From the NCBI RefSeq assembly GCF_004801295.1, contig NZ_SSOC01000005.1, forward strand, positions 248,001-312,000: a stretch of DNA of 64,000 nt, in the 5' to 3' direction. The notes below the pieces were generated by a model. That model searched no databases. It was not told where the DNA came from and worked only from the letters and a program-made list of their open reading frames with translations. Below are positions 1-9,475 of this stretch, in pieces. The DNA is from Pseudothauera nasutitermitis. GTDB taxonomy: Bacteria; Pseudomonadota; Gammaproteobacteria; Burkholderiales; Rhodocyclaceae. Position 1 is the first letter of the stretch; every line of letters begins with the position of its first letter. Position numbers and translations under genes: made by a program.

Positions 1-754
1 TGCCCCAGTTCTCGGCCGCGGAGACGGCCGCGCGGAGTTCCTCGACCGTGTATTGCGTCACGTCGAGGGGGTCGTAAACCGATGAAACGCCGCCGCCCGC
101 CATCAGCTTCAGTTGCGTCGCGCCGAGCATCAACTGTTCGCGCGCGCGGCGCAGCACCTCGTCCGCGCCATCGGCGATCGCGGCGGCACCGACGCGCTCG
201 CTGTGGCTGAGGGGCGCGTTGTTGGCGCGGGGGATTTCATAGGGCAGGCGGAAATCCCCGTGGCCGCCGGTCTGCGAGATCATCGCGCCGGACGGGAAGA
301 TGCGCGGCCCCGCAATCACGCCGCTCTCGATCGCACGCCGCAGGCCGAAGGTCGGCCCGCCCATGTCGCGCACCGTGGTGAAGCCGCGCATCAGCGTCGC
401 GTCCGCCACCTTGCCGGCCAGCAGGGCGATGTAGTGGGTGTCCGCGGTCAGCGCATCCACCTGGCTCGGCGCCACCAGCGCCGAATGCCAGTGCGCGTCG
501 ATCAGGCCCGGCATCAGCGTGCGGCCTTGCCCGTCGATCACCGTGGCACCGGCCGGCACTTCGATCGGCGTTGCGGCGATCTGCCGGATCGTGCCGTCGG
601 CGACCAGCACGTCCAGCGTGCTGCGGGAGCGCGCAGTGCCGGTCCCGTCGAACACGTGGACGTTTCTGATGAGGATTTCCTCCGCCGCGTGGGCGGCGGT
701 GAACAGGATGCCGGAAGCAATGGCTGCGAGCAGTCTGGCGGCATGTTTCTTCAT
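1..754 (-). CDS. Secreted metal-dependent amidohydrolase (C-terminus beyond the window)
   Basis: The reading frame starts at ATG 754 and stays open to base 1, giving about 251 residues without a stop, so only the N-terminal part is present. Residues 1-23 form a typical signal peptide ending in an AHA cleavage site, which implies export to the periplasm. The metal-ligand motif DAHWH lies near residue 86, after a short beta-sandwich segment, and QLKLMAGGG near residue 217 holds the lysine that would be the metal-bridging residue. This layout matches the imidazolonepropionase-like/prolidase amidohydrolases. Substrate cannot be told from sequence. GGAG lies five bases before the ATG. It is followed on the same strand by nothing visible because the window ends. 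Confidence 0.8.
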   Translation of the reverse strand, partial: MKKHAARLLAAIASGILFTAAHAAEEILIRNVHVFDGTGTARSRSTLDVLVADGTIRQIAATPIEVPAGATVIDGQGRTLMPGLIDAHWHSALVAPSQVDALTADTHYIALLAGKVADATLMRGFTTVRDMGGPTFGLRRAIESGVIAGPRIFPSGAMISQTGGHGDFRLPYEIPRANNAPLSHSERVGAAAIADGADEVLRRAREQLMLGATQLKLMAGGGVSSVYDPLDVTQYTVEELRAAVSAAENWG

Positions 755-887
755 GGAGGCTCCATGGTTTCGCGCCATCGCACGCAGGCATGGCGCCTGC
801 CGTCACGGACCAGCGCAGTTTTTCTGCATATTGTCTTGCATATTCCAGAAGCACACAAGGCGAGCCACGGCCGGCCCGGCATGCCGC

Positions 888-2132
888 TCAGCGTGCGGAC
901 AGCCAGTCCAGCGCCCCCTGCCCGGCCGCCCGGCCGGAGGCGAAGCAGGCGGTGAGAAGATAACCGCCGGTGGGCGCTTCCCAGTCGAGCATCTCGCCGG
1001 CACAGAAAGTGCCCGGCAGGGCCTGCAGCATCAGGCGTTTGTCTAGCGCCTCGAAAGCCACGCCGCCGGCGGTGCTGATGGCCTCGTCGAGCGGCCGCGT
1101 GGCCGACAGCACGAGCGGCAGCGCCTTGATCGCCGCGGCCAGCGCAACCGGTTCGGCGGGCAGCCGGCGGCCCAGCACCTCGTACAGCAGTGCGGCCTTC
1201 AGGCCGGCCAGGCCGAGTTGACCCTGCAGATGGCTGGCGAGCGAACGGCTGCCGCGCGGACGGGCAAGCCGGGCCTGCACCCAGGCTGCATCGCGTACCG
1301 GCAGCAGATCGAGGCGGATCTCCACCTGCCCGGCTGCTTCCAGCGCATCGCGCAAGGGCGCCGACAGTGCGTAGACCAGGCCGCCTTCCAGCCCCGTGCG
1401 GGTCAGCAGGCATTCACCGGCACGGCTCCGCGCCTGCCCTTGCGCGTCGATAAAGGACAGCGCGATGTTTTTCAGCGGCTGGCCGGCGTGGCGGGCGAGC
1501 AGGTGGTCCGACCAGCCGCCGGTCACATCGAAGCCGCAGTTGGCCGGCCTGAGCGGCGCCACCGGCACACCGCGTGCGGCGAAGGGCGCGATCCAGCGCG
1601 CGTCCGCGCCAAAGCGCGCCCAACTGCCGCCACCCAGGGCGAACACCACCGCGTCCGACCGCTCGGTATGCTGCCCGGCCGGGCCGGCGAACAGCAGCGC
1701 GCCGGTTTCATCCCAGCCCTGCCAGCGTTCGCGCACGCGGATGCGCACGCCGGCCGCGTGCAGACGGGCGAGCCAGGCACGCAGCAAGGGCGCGGCCTTC
1801 ATGCCCAGCGGAAATACCCGGCCGCTGGAGCCGACAAAGGTCTCGATGCCCAGCCCGTGCACCCAGTCGCGCAGGTCTTGCGGACCGAAGGCAGCCAGCA
1901 GCGGCCCGATCTCGGCGCGGCGCTCGCCGTAGCGGGCAAGGAAGTCCGCCGGCGCCTCGGCATGGGTGAGGTTGAGCCCGCCGCGCCCGGCGAGCAGAAA
2001 TTTGCGCCCGACCGTGGGCATGGCATCGAAAAGATCGATCGCCACGCCGCCGGCCGCCAGCACCTCGGCGGCCATCAGTCCGGCCGGGCCGCCGCCCACG
2101 ACGATGGCGCGGGGCGCGCCGCTTCGGCTCAT
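888..2132 (-). CDS. NAD(P)/FAD-dependent flavoprotein, HI0933/YhiN-like (TIGR03862 type)
   Basis: This 414-residue protein starts with a dinucleotide-binding fold, [13 protein letters not shown] at residues 11-23, followed by RKFLLAGRGGLNLTH, the family signature around residue 45-60. The C-terminus carries the second FAD contact, TFCAGEMLDWEAPTGGYLL. Members of the HI0933/YhiN group are FAD proteins of unknown reaction; the version called TIGR03862 in proteobacteria is a close relative. The gene starts 8 bases after the murA stop region, on the same strand, and probably is the last gene of the murA transcript. Function is unassigned; a redox role is an inference from the fold. Confidence 0.8.
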   Translation of the reverse strand: MSRSGAPRAIVVGGGPAGLMAAEVLAAGGVAIDLFDAMPTVGRKFLLAGRGGLNLTHAEAPADFLARYGERRAEIGPLLAAFGPQDLRDWVHGLGIETFVGSSGRVFPLGMKAAPLLRAWLARLHAAGVRIRVRERWQGWDETGALLFAGPAGQHTERSDAVVFALGGGSWARFGADARWIAPFAARGVPVAPLRPANCGFDVTGGWSDHLLARHAGQPLKNIALSFIDAQGQARSRAGECLLTRTGLEGGLVYALSAPLRDALEAAGQVEIRLDLLPVRDAAWVQARLARPRGSRSLASHLQGQLGLAGLKAALLYEVLGRRLPAEPVALAAAIKALPLVLSATRPLDEAISTAGGVAFEALDKRLMLQALPGTFCAGEMLDWEAPTGGYLLTACFASGRAAGQGALDWLSAR

Positions 2133-2140
2133 CGACGGAC

Positions 2141-3667
<1,527 letters not shown>

Positions 3668-3674
3668 TCAGGAT

Positions 3675-4466
3675 TCAGGTACGCAGCTTGTAGCCCCTGG
3701 CCAGCAGGGCCAGGGTGAGCGCCGTGAGCAGCACGAAGGATACGCCCACCACCGCCAGGCTCAACCACGGCGAGACGTCCGAGTGGCCGAAGAAGCCGTA
3801 GCGGAAGCCGTCGATCATGTAGAAGAACGGGTTGGCATGGGAGATGCGCTGCCACAGCGCGGGCAGCGAATGGATGGAGTAGAACACGCCGGAGAGCATG
3901 GTCAGCGGCAGGATCAGGAAGTTCTGGAAGCCGGCGAGCTGGTCGAACTTGTCCGCCCAGATGCCGGCGATGACCCCGAGCGAACCGAGAATGGCGCCAC
4001 CCAGCAGGGCGAAGACCAGAATCCACAAGGGGTGGACGAAGGGCAGATCGACCAGCGGCCAGGCCACCAGCAGCACGCCCACGCCGACGAGCAGCCCGCG
4101 CAGCACCGAGGCCAGCACGTAGGCCGCGTAGAACTCGCGGTAGGACAGCGGCGGCAGCAGCATGAAGATGATGTTGCCGGTGATCTTGCTCTGGATCAGC
4201 GAGGACGAGCTGTTGGCAAAGGCGTTCTGCAGCAGCGACATCATCACCAGCCCGGGCACCAGGAAGCTGCCGTAGCTCACTTCGCCATACACGGTGACGT
4301 GGCGGTCGAGCACGTGGGAGAAGATCAGCAGAAACAGCATGGCGTTGAGCACCGGCGCCAGCACGGTCTGGAAGCCCACTTTCCAGAAGCGCAGCACCTC
4401 CTTGTGCAGCAGGGTGCGGAAGCCGGTCAGCGCGGATTCGCGCGGCGGCGGCAGGAGTTCAGGCAC
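3675..4466 (-). CDS. ABC-2 type exporter permease (YadH-like)
   Basis: A 263-residue inner-membrane protein with about six hydrophobic segments, the ABC-2 permease pattern. It contains the family motif near residues 115-125 (LLPPLSYREFYAAYV) and an L-S-G-V-F-Y-S segment about 195. No ATG fits the junction; GTG 4466 lies just inside the end of the ATPase gene (stop 4459-4461), so I choose that start with an eight-base overlap. With the upstream ATPase it forms a YadGH-type exporter. Cargo is unknown. The genes sit between mlaB and ibaG, where many bacteria have nothing, which suggests but does not prove an envelope-lipid or glycan role. Confidence 0.88.
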   Translation of the reverse strand: MPELLPPPRESALTGFRTLLHKEVLRFWKVGFQTVLAPVLNAMLFLLIFSHVLDRHVTVYGEVSYGSFLVPGLVMMSLLQNAFANSSSSLIQSKITGNIIFMLLPPLSYREFYAAYVLASVLRGLLVGVGVLLVAWPLVDLPFVHPLWILVFALLGGAILGSLGVIAGIWADKFDQLAGFQNFLILPLTMLSGVFYSIHSLPALWQRISHANPFFYMIDGFRYGFFGHSDVSPWLSLAVVGVSFVLLTALTLALLARGYKLRT

Positions 4467-5352
4467 GCTGCATGACCTCCACGAACACGCGCTCCAGATC
4501 CGGCTCGCCCAGGCGCATCTCCTGCAGGCCGGCACCGGCCTCGCGCAGGCGGGCGAGCAGGACTTCCACCTCGGCGAACTGGTCGAAGGCGAAATCCACC
4601 CAGCCGTCCTCGTCCGCGCGTCCGCCCAGCGCCACGCCGATCTGCGGCTGCGCCAGGCGGGTATGCAGCGTGTGGGTGGCGAAGCGCTCCAGCAGGTTGG
4701 CCGTGGTATCCAGCGCCACCACGCGTCCGCTCTTCAGCATGGCGATGCGCCCGCACAGGGTTTCGGCCTCTTCCAGGTAGTGCGTGGTGAGCACGATGGT
4801 GTGGCCGGCCTCGTTGAGCTTGCGCACGAACTGCCACAGCCCCTGGCGCAGTTCCACGTCCACCCCGGCGGTGGGCTCATCGAGCACGATCACCGGCGGG
4901 CGGTGCACCAGCGCCTGCGCCACCAGCACGCGGCGCTTCATGCCGCCGGAAAGCGCGCGCATGTTCACATTGGCCTTGGCGGTGAGGCCCAGACCTTCGA
5001 GGATTTCGTCGATCCACGCATCGGCGCGCAGGCCGAAGTAGCCGGCCTGGATGCGCAGCAGTTCGCGCACGCTGAAGAAGGGATCGAAGACCAGTTCCTG
5101 CGGCACCACGCCGAGTGCGCGGCGGGCCTGGCGGTAGTCGGCGACCACGTCGTGGCCCATCACCTCCAGGCGCCCGCCGTCCGGCCGCACCAGGCCGGCC
5201 AGCGCGGAGATCAGCGTGGTCTTGCCCGCGCCGTTGGGGCCCAGCAGGCCGAAGAATTCGCCCTGCCGGATCTCCAGATCCACGCCGGCGAGCGCCTGCA
5301 ACCCACCGTAACGCTTGGTGAGCGCGCTGACGCGAATGGCGGGCAAGGACAT
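4459..5352 (-). CDS. ABC exporter ATP-binding protein (YadG-like)
   Basis: The 297-residue protein has one nucleotide-binding domain: Walker A GPNGAGKT at residues 38-45, signature LSGGMKRR, Walker B VIVLDEPTAGVD, and an H-loop in TTHYLEEAE. The last 80 residues are a DUF4162-like C-terminal extension seen in ABC-2 exporter ATPases. Start is ATG 5352; codons upstream belong to the mlaB end in another frame. It energises the permease encoded by the overlapping next gene. The pair is co-directional with the Mla genes and probably part of the same transcript. Confidence 0.9.
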   Translation of the reverse strand: MSLPAIRVSALTKRYGGLQALAGVDLEIRQGEFFGLLGPNGAGKTTLISALAGLVRPDGGRLEVMGHDVVADYRQARRALGVVPQELVFDPFFSVRELLRIQAGYFGLRADAWIDEILEGLGLTAKANVNMRALSGGMKRRVLVAQALVHRPPVIVLDEPTAGVDVELRQGLWQFVRKLNEAGHTIVLTTHYLEEAETLCGRIAMLKSGRVVALDTTANLLERFATHTLHTRLAQPQIGVALGGRADEDGWVDFAFDQFAEVEVLLARLREAGAGLQEMRLGEPDLERVFVEVMQRA

Positions 5353-5371
5353 CGAGCGGATAAGGGGGAAA

Positions 5372-5656
5372 TCAGGCGTCGAGCGGCAGCAGGGCATCCA
5401 CCCCGTACAGCGCGGCAAGGCTGGCCAGCCCGGCGGGCAGGCCACGCACCTTGAGTTGGTGGCCGGCGGCACGCGCGCAGCGCAGCCAGTCGAAGATCAG
5501 CGCCAGCGCGGCGGAATCGGCCGCGCTCACTGCCGAAAGATCGAGCACGCAGTCGCCAGCGGCCGCCAGGCTGCGGCCTTCGGCCAGCAGCGCGCCGGCG
5601 GTGGCCATGGTGAGGCCGCCTTCCAGGCGCAGGGTATCGCCCTCGACGCGGATCAT
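5372..5656 (-). CDS. mlaB: MlaB STAS-domain subunit
   Basis: A 94-residue STAS domain protein; the segment DCVLDLSAVSAADSAALAL is the conserved STAS core in which a serine follows the strand. In the MlaFEDB inner-membrane complex MlaB is a cytoplasmic subunit that stabilises the MlaF ATPase. The ATG at 5656 overlaps the mlaC stop (5653-5655). Low sequence identity among STAS proteins would make this a weak call on its own, but its place at the end of an mlaFEDAC run settles it. Confidence 0.9.
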   Translation of the reverse strand: MIRVEGDTLRLEGGLTMATAGALLAEGRSLAAAGDCVLDLSAVSAADSAALALIFDWLRCARAAGHQLKVRGLPAGLASLAALYGVDALLPLDA

Positions 5657-6282
5657 GTGCGCGCGGCGCCCTGTTCGAGTTCGCGGTTGCGGTTCTCCAG
5701 CGAACGGATCAGCCCGTCGATGCCGCCGGCGCGAACCTCCTGGGCGAAGGTGCTGCGATAGTTGGTCACCAGGCTGACCCCGGCCACCACCACGTCGAAC
5801 ACCTTCCAGCCGGCATCGGTGCGCTCCAGCATGTAGTCGATGGGAATCGGCTGGGCGCCGCTCTGGCGCACCTCGGTGCGCACCTGCACGTTGGTGTCGC
5901 CGGACGCCGCGCGCAGCGGCAGGAAGGCCACGGTCTGGTCGCGGTACTGGGTGAGCGCGTTGGAGTAGGTGCGCACCAGCAGGGTCAGGAAGGCATCGAC
6001 CAGGCGCTGCTGCTGCTCGGGGGAGGCCTCGCGCCAGTCGCGTCCGACCGCCAGCATGGTCATGCGGCGGAAGTTGAAATGCGGCAGTACCTTGTCGTGC
6101 ACCAGTGCCATGACCTTGTCCGGGTCGCCGCTGCGCACGCCGCGGTCCTGGCGCACGATCTCCAGCACCTCGTTGGTGACGCTGCGCACCAGTTCGTCGG
6201 GCGGGGTGATCGAAGCCTGCGCCGGCAGCACGCCGGCAAGAAACATGCAGATACCGAATACAAAGGCTCTCATTGTCTTCAT
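5653..6282 (-). CDS. mlaC: MlaC periplasmic phospholipid shuttle
   Basis: A 209-residue protein with a signal peptide ending near residue 24 (PAQAS) and the MlaC/Tgt2 fold: MLAVGRDWREASPEQQQRL in the middle and a C-terminal segment GWKVFDVVVAGVSLVTNYR. MlaC carries phospholipid across the periplasm between MlaA at the outer membrane and MlaD at the inner membrane. The start ATG overlaps the mlaA stop. Length matches the family (about 210). Confidence 0.93.
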   Translation of the reverse strand: MKTMRAFVFGICMFLAGVLPAQASITPPDELVRSVTNEVLEIVRQDRGVRSGDPDKVMALVHDKVLPHFNFRRMTMLAVGRDWREASPEQQQRLVDAFLTLLVRTYSNALTQYRDQTVAFLPLRAASGDTNVQVRTEVRQSGAQPIPIDYMLERTDAGWKVFDVVVAGVSLVTNYRSTFAQEVRAGGIDGLIRSLENRNRELEQGAART

Positions 6283-7154
6283 CGTCCGTGTTGGGGGAGC
6301 GGCGCGGCCGACAGCGGACCGACGCTGCCCGGTTCGACCAGTTCCAGCCGGCTGACCGCCGCCTCGGCGGCCACCGCGGCGATCCCGCCGGAAGTGCCCG
6401 GCGCGTGGGCGCCATCGAAATCCTCGTACTCGACCGGCGGGTTGCCGTCATGAATTTTGTAGCGGCGCTGCTGCAGGTAGAAGTCGCGCATGTAAGCGTA
6501 CTTGTCGAGCGTGGCGCCTTCCAGCGCGCGTTCTGCCGGCAGCAGGGTGGCGCGCAGCTGCACCGCGTCCAGCGCAAGCAGGCTGTTGCGGGTGGGCACG
6601 TGGTCGATTCTGCTGACGCCGTTGGCGCTGAAGTCCAGCGGCGTGGCGGTGGCATCGCGCAGCGTGCGCGGACCGAAGAACGGCAGCACCACGTAAGCCC
6701 CGTCGCCCACGCCCCAGACCGCCAGGGTCTGGCCGAAATCCTCGTCGTGCTTGGGCAGGCCGGCCTCGCTGGCAATGTCGAACAGCCCGGCGATGCCGAA
6801 GGTGGTGTTGAACAGGAAACGCATCCAGTCGGAAAAGGCCTCGCCGGGTTTGCCCTGCAGCAGGTTGTTGAGGCCGATCCACGGATCGGTCAGGTTGCTG
6901 AAGAAGTTGTGTACGCCGGTCCTCACCGGCTTGGGCGTGGCCTTTTCGTACACCTGCGCGACCGGCTTGGCGATGGCCTTGTCCACGCCCTCGTTGAAGG
7001 AGAACATGGCGCGGTTGTAGCCTTCGAGGGGATCATCCGGATTGCGCGGCGTGCTGGCGCAGCCGCTGGCCAGGACGACGATACAGGCCGCGGCGGCAAG
7101 GCCGCGCGCGCCGCCGGAAACAAGCTTGAACTGCGCTGCATGCTTTGACTTCAT
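6279..7154 (-). CDS. mlaA: MlaA (VacJ) outer-membrane lipoprotein
   Basis: The 291-residue precursor has a lipobox LASGC, with Cys32 the predicted lipidated residue, and the VacJ core DPLEGYNRAMFSFNEGVD, DPWIGLNNLLQG and GPRTLRDA. MlaA removes mislocalised phospholipid from the outer leaflet of the outer membrane and hands it to MlaC. The C-terminal 60 residues beyond the VacJ core are low-complexity and poorly conserved. In E. coli mlaA is unlinked; here it lies between mlaD and mlaC, so the whole route is encoded in one operon. Confidence 0.94.
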   Translation of the reverse strand: MKSKHAAQFKLVSGGARGLAAAACIVVLASGCASTPRNPDDPLEGYNRAMFSFNEGVDKAIAKPVAQVYEKATPKPVRTGVHNFFSNLTDPWIGLNNLLQGKPGEAFSDWMRFLFNTTFGIAGLFDIASEAGLPKHDEDFGQTLAVWGVGDGAYVVLPFFGPRTLRDATATPLDFSANGVSRIDHVPTRNSLLALDAVQLRATLLPAERALEGATLDKYAYMRDFYLQQRRYKIHDGNPPVEYEDFDGAHAPGTSGGIAAVAAEAAVSRLELVEPGSVGPLSAAPLPQHGR

Positions 7155-7161
7155 GCTGCCC

Positions 7162-7617
7162 TCACTCCGCTGCGCGGTTGAACATGAACTGGCCGATGAG
7201 CTTTTCCAGCACCACCGCCGACTGGGTCATCTGCACCGTGTCGCCGCCCTTGAGCACCTCGACGTCGGCACCGGGTTCCAGGCCGAGGTACTGCTCGCCG
7301 AGCAGGCCCGAAGTCATGATGGTAGCGATGGTGTCGCGCGGGAACTCATAGCGCGCATCCACGCTGAAGTGGACCACGGCGCGATAGGTCTGGGGATCGA
7401 AGCGGATGTCCGACACGCGGCCGACCACCACCCCGGCGCTCTTCACCGGCGCGCGCACCTTGAGTCCGCCGATGTCGTCGAACGGCGCCTGCAGCACATA
7501 GCTGGGCGCACTGTTGAAGCCCGCGAAGCTGCCCACCTTGAGCGACAGGAACAACAGCGCGGCGGCGCTGATGACCACGAAGAAACCGACCCACAGGTCG
7601 AGCACGGTACGGCTCAT
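7162..7617 (-). CDS. mlaD: MlaD MCE-domain substrate-binding subunit
   Basis: The 151-residue protein has one N-terminal membrane helix (about residues 7-25) and a single MCE domain (DDIGGLKVRAPVKSAGVVVG), followed by SGLLGEQYLGLEPG. MlaD hexamers anchored in the inner membrane form the periplasmic hydrophobic channel of the MlaFEDB complex. ATG 7617 overlaps the mlaE stop at 7614-7616. Length is slightly below the E. coli protein (183), with the shortfall at the C-terminus. Confidence 0.93.
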   Translation of the reverse strand: MSRTVLDLWVGFFVVISAAALLFLSLKVGSFAGFNSAPSYVLQAPFDDIGGLKVRAPVKSAGVVVGRVSDIRFDPQTYRAVVHFSVDARYEFPRDTIATIMTSGLLGEQYLGLEPGADVEVLKGGDTVQMTQSAVVLEKLIGQFMFNRAAE

Positions 7618-8405
7618 GATTGACCCCGGAACATGAAGGAAGTGAGGATGAAGTCGAGCGCCAGGATGGCCAGCGCCGAACTCACCACGGTGCGTGTGAT
7701 GGCGCGCGACACGCCTTCGGCGGTGGGCGCGCAGTCGTAGCCTTCGAACACCGCGATCAGCGACACCGCGACGCCGAAGACGACGCTCTTGATGACGCCG
7801 TTGACGACGTCGTAACGGAAATCCACCGCGGCCTGCATCTGCGACCAGTAGGCGCCTTCGTCGATGCCGATGAACACCACGCTGATCAGCCAGCCGCCGA
7901 GGATGCCCATGGCGGAGAACAGCGCGGCCAGCAGCGGCATGGAGATCACCCCGCCCCAGAAGCGCGGCGCGACCACGCGGGCGATGGGGTTGACCGCCAT
8001 CATGTCCATGGCGGTGAGCTGCTCGGTGGTCTTCATCAGGCCGATCTCGGCGGTCACCGCCGAGCCCGCGCGGGCGGCGAACAGCAGGCCTGCCAGCACC
8101 GGCCCCAGTTCGCGCAGCAGCGACAGGGCCACCATGGTGCCGGTGGCCTCGCTGGAGCCGAAGCGCTGCAGGATCTCGTAGCCCTGCAGCCCCAGCACCA
8201 GGCCGACGAACAGGCCGGACACCAGAATGATCAGCAGCGACAGCACGCCGGAGAACCAGAGTTCGCGGATGGTCAGGTGCAGCCGGCGGAAGGACTGGCC
8301 GGAATACAGCAGCACCAGAAACAGGAAGCGCGTGGCGAAGCCCAGCCGCCATACGCCGTTGACCACGCGCGCGCCGATGCGGCGCAGCAGATTCGGCGCG
8401 CTCAT
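7614..8405 (-). CDS. mlaE: MlaE permease subunit
   Basis: A 263-residue integral membrane protein of the MlaE/YrbE permease family. The motifs GSSEATGTMVALSLLRELGP and RAGSAVTAEIGLMKTTEQL are hallmark MlaE sequences and form the coupling region with the ATPase. Several hydrophobic segments follow. It pairs with MlaF and receives lipid through MlaD. Its start overlaps the end of mlaF by four bases. Confidence 0.95.
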   Translation of the reverse strand: MSAPNLLRRIGARVVNGVWRLGFATRFLFLVLLYSGQSFRRLHLTIRELWFSGVLSLLIILVSGLFVGLVLGLQGYEILQRFGSSEATGTMVALSLLRELGPVLAGLLFAARAGSAVTAEIGLMKTTEQLTAMDMMAVNPIARVVAPRFWGGVISMPLLAALFSAMGILGGWLISVVFIGIDEGAYWSQMQAAVDFRYDVVNGVIKSVVFGVAVSLIAVFEGYDCAPTAEGVSRAITRTVVSSALAILALDFILTSFMFRGQS

Positions 8406-9220
8406 CGTCCGCCCTCCCCGAGCAGGCTCTCGCCGATCGGCACGGCAGGATAGTGGAACGGCACCGGGCCGTCGGCCTCGGCATGGACGAACTGGTGCAC
8501 GAAGGGGTCGGCCGACGCGCGGATCTCGTCCGGCGTGCCCTGGGCGACGATGCGCCCGTCGGAAACGAAATAGACGTAATCGACGATTTCGAGCGATTCG
8601 TGGATGTCGTGGGTGACCATGATCGAACTGGCGCCCAGGGCGTCGTTGAGCTTGCGGATCAACTGGCCGATCACGCCGAGCGAGATCGGGTCCAGTCCGG
8701 CAAAGGGTTCGTCATACATGATCAGCATGGGGTCGAGCGCGATGGCGCGCGCCAGCGCCACGCGGCGCGCCATGCCGCCGGAAAGCTCGCCCGGACCGAG
8801 CGCCTCGGCGCCGCGCAGGCCCACCGCGTTGAGTTTCATGCGCACCAGATCGCGGATCATCTCGGCCGGCAGGTCGGTGTGCTCGCGCAGCGGAAAGGCC
8901 ACGTTGTCGAATACCGACATGTCGGTGAACAACGCGCCGAACTGGAACAGCATGCCCATGCGCCGGCGCAGCGCGTACAGCGCGTCGCGCGACAATCCGC
9001 CGAGCTCGTGGCCGGCCACGCTCACCTGTCCGGCAGAGGCGCGCAACTGACCACCGATCAGGCGCAGCAGCGTGGTCTTGCCGCAGCCGCTGCCGCCCAT
9101 GATGGCCACCACCTGGCCGCGCCGCACGGTCAGGTCGATGCCGCGCAGCACCTCGCGTTCGCCGTAGGCGAAACGAACACCGCTCAGGCTCACCAACAGG
9201 TCGTCTGAATGTTCAGTCAC
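8402..9220 (-). CDS. mlaF: MlaF ATP-binding subunit
   Basis: The 272-residue ATPase carries Walker A GGSGCGKTT (residues 42-50), signature LSGGMARRVALARA, Walker B LIMYDEPFAGLDP and H-loop VTHDIHES. MlaF powers phospholipid movement by MlaE. It is the first gene of an eleven-gene minus-strand run that reads mlaF-mlaE-mlaD-mlaA-mlaC-mlaB, exporter ATPase, permease, ibaG, murA and the flavoprotein. The 255-base gap upstream is shared with the divergent kdsD gene and should hold the operon promoter. Confidence 0.95.
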   Translation of the reverse strand: MTEHSDDLLVSLSGVRFAYGEREVLRGIDLTVRRGQVVAIMGGSGCGKTTLLRLIGGQLRASAGQVSVAGHELGGLSRDALYALRRRMGMLFQFGALFTDMSVFDNVAFPLREHTDLPAEMIRDLVRMKLNAVGLRGAEALGPGELSGGMARRVALARAIALDPMLIMYDEPFAGLDPISLGVIGQLIRKLNDALGASSIMVTHDIHESLEIVDYVYFVSDGRIVAQGTPDEIRASADPFVHQFVHAEADGPVPFHYPAVPIGESLLGEGGR

Positions 9221-9316
9221 GTGCGTATCTGGTCTTCTTCAGCAAGGGGCGAATGCCCCTGTGGCATATGCAAGCGGGAAAACAGAATCATCCGCCCGCA
9301 CTCGTCGCAAGGCGCG

Positions 9317-9325
9317 AGTGTAGCA
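9317..9325 (-). promoter_or_regulatory. Possible extended -10 promoter of the mlaF operon
   Basis: On the minus strand the gap has TGCTACACT, an extended -10 element (TG at 9324-9325, TACACT at 9317-9322), about 97 bases before the mlaF start. No good -35 hexamer sits at the usual distance, which extended -10 promoters can tolerate. Sequence match only. Confidence 0.35.
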
Positions 9326-9410
9326 GAGAGCGCATACATCTTCCTGTAACCGATGTTGCATCGCACCGACTGCGCCCCACCCGGGCGCCGCAGGTGTAAA
9401 CGCCGTGCGA

Positions 9411-9416
9411 TATACT
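9411..9416 (+). promoter_or_regulatory. Possible -10 element of the kdsD operon
   Basis: TATACT lies 60 bases before the chosen kdsD start on the plus strand in an otherwise very GC-rich gap. The -35 position is not close to TTGACA, so this is a weak prediction. Confidence 0.3.
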
Positions 9417-9475
9417 TTCCGCCCCGACTTTCCGCCCCGCGCATGCGAGGCACCGCCGTCTCCAGCCAGGTCACG

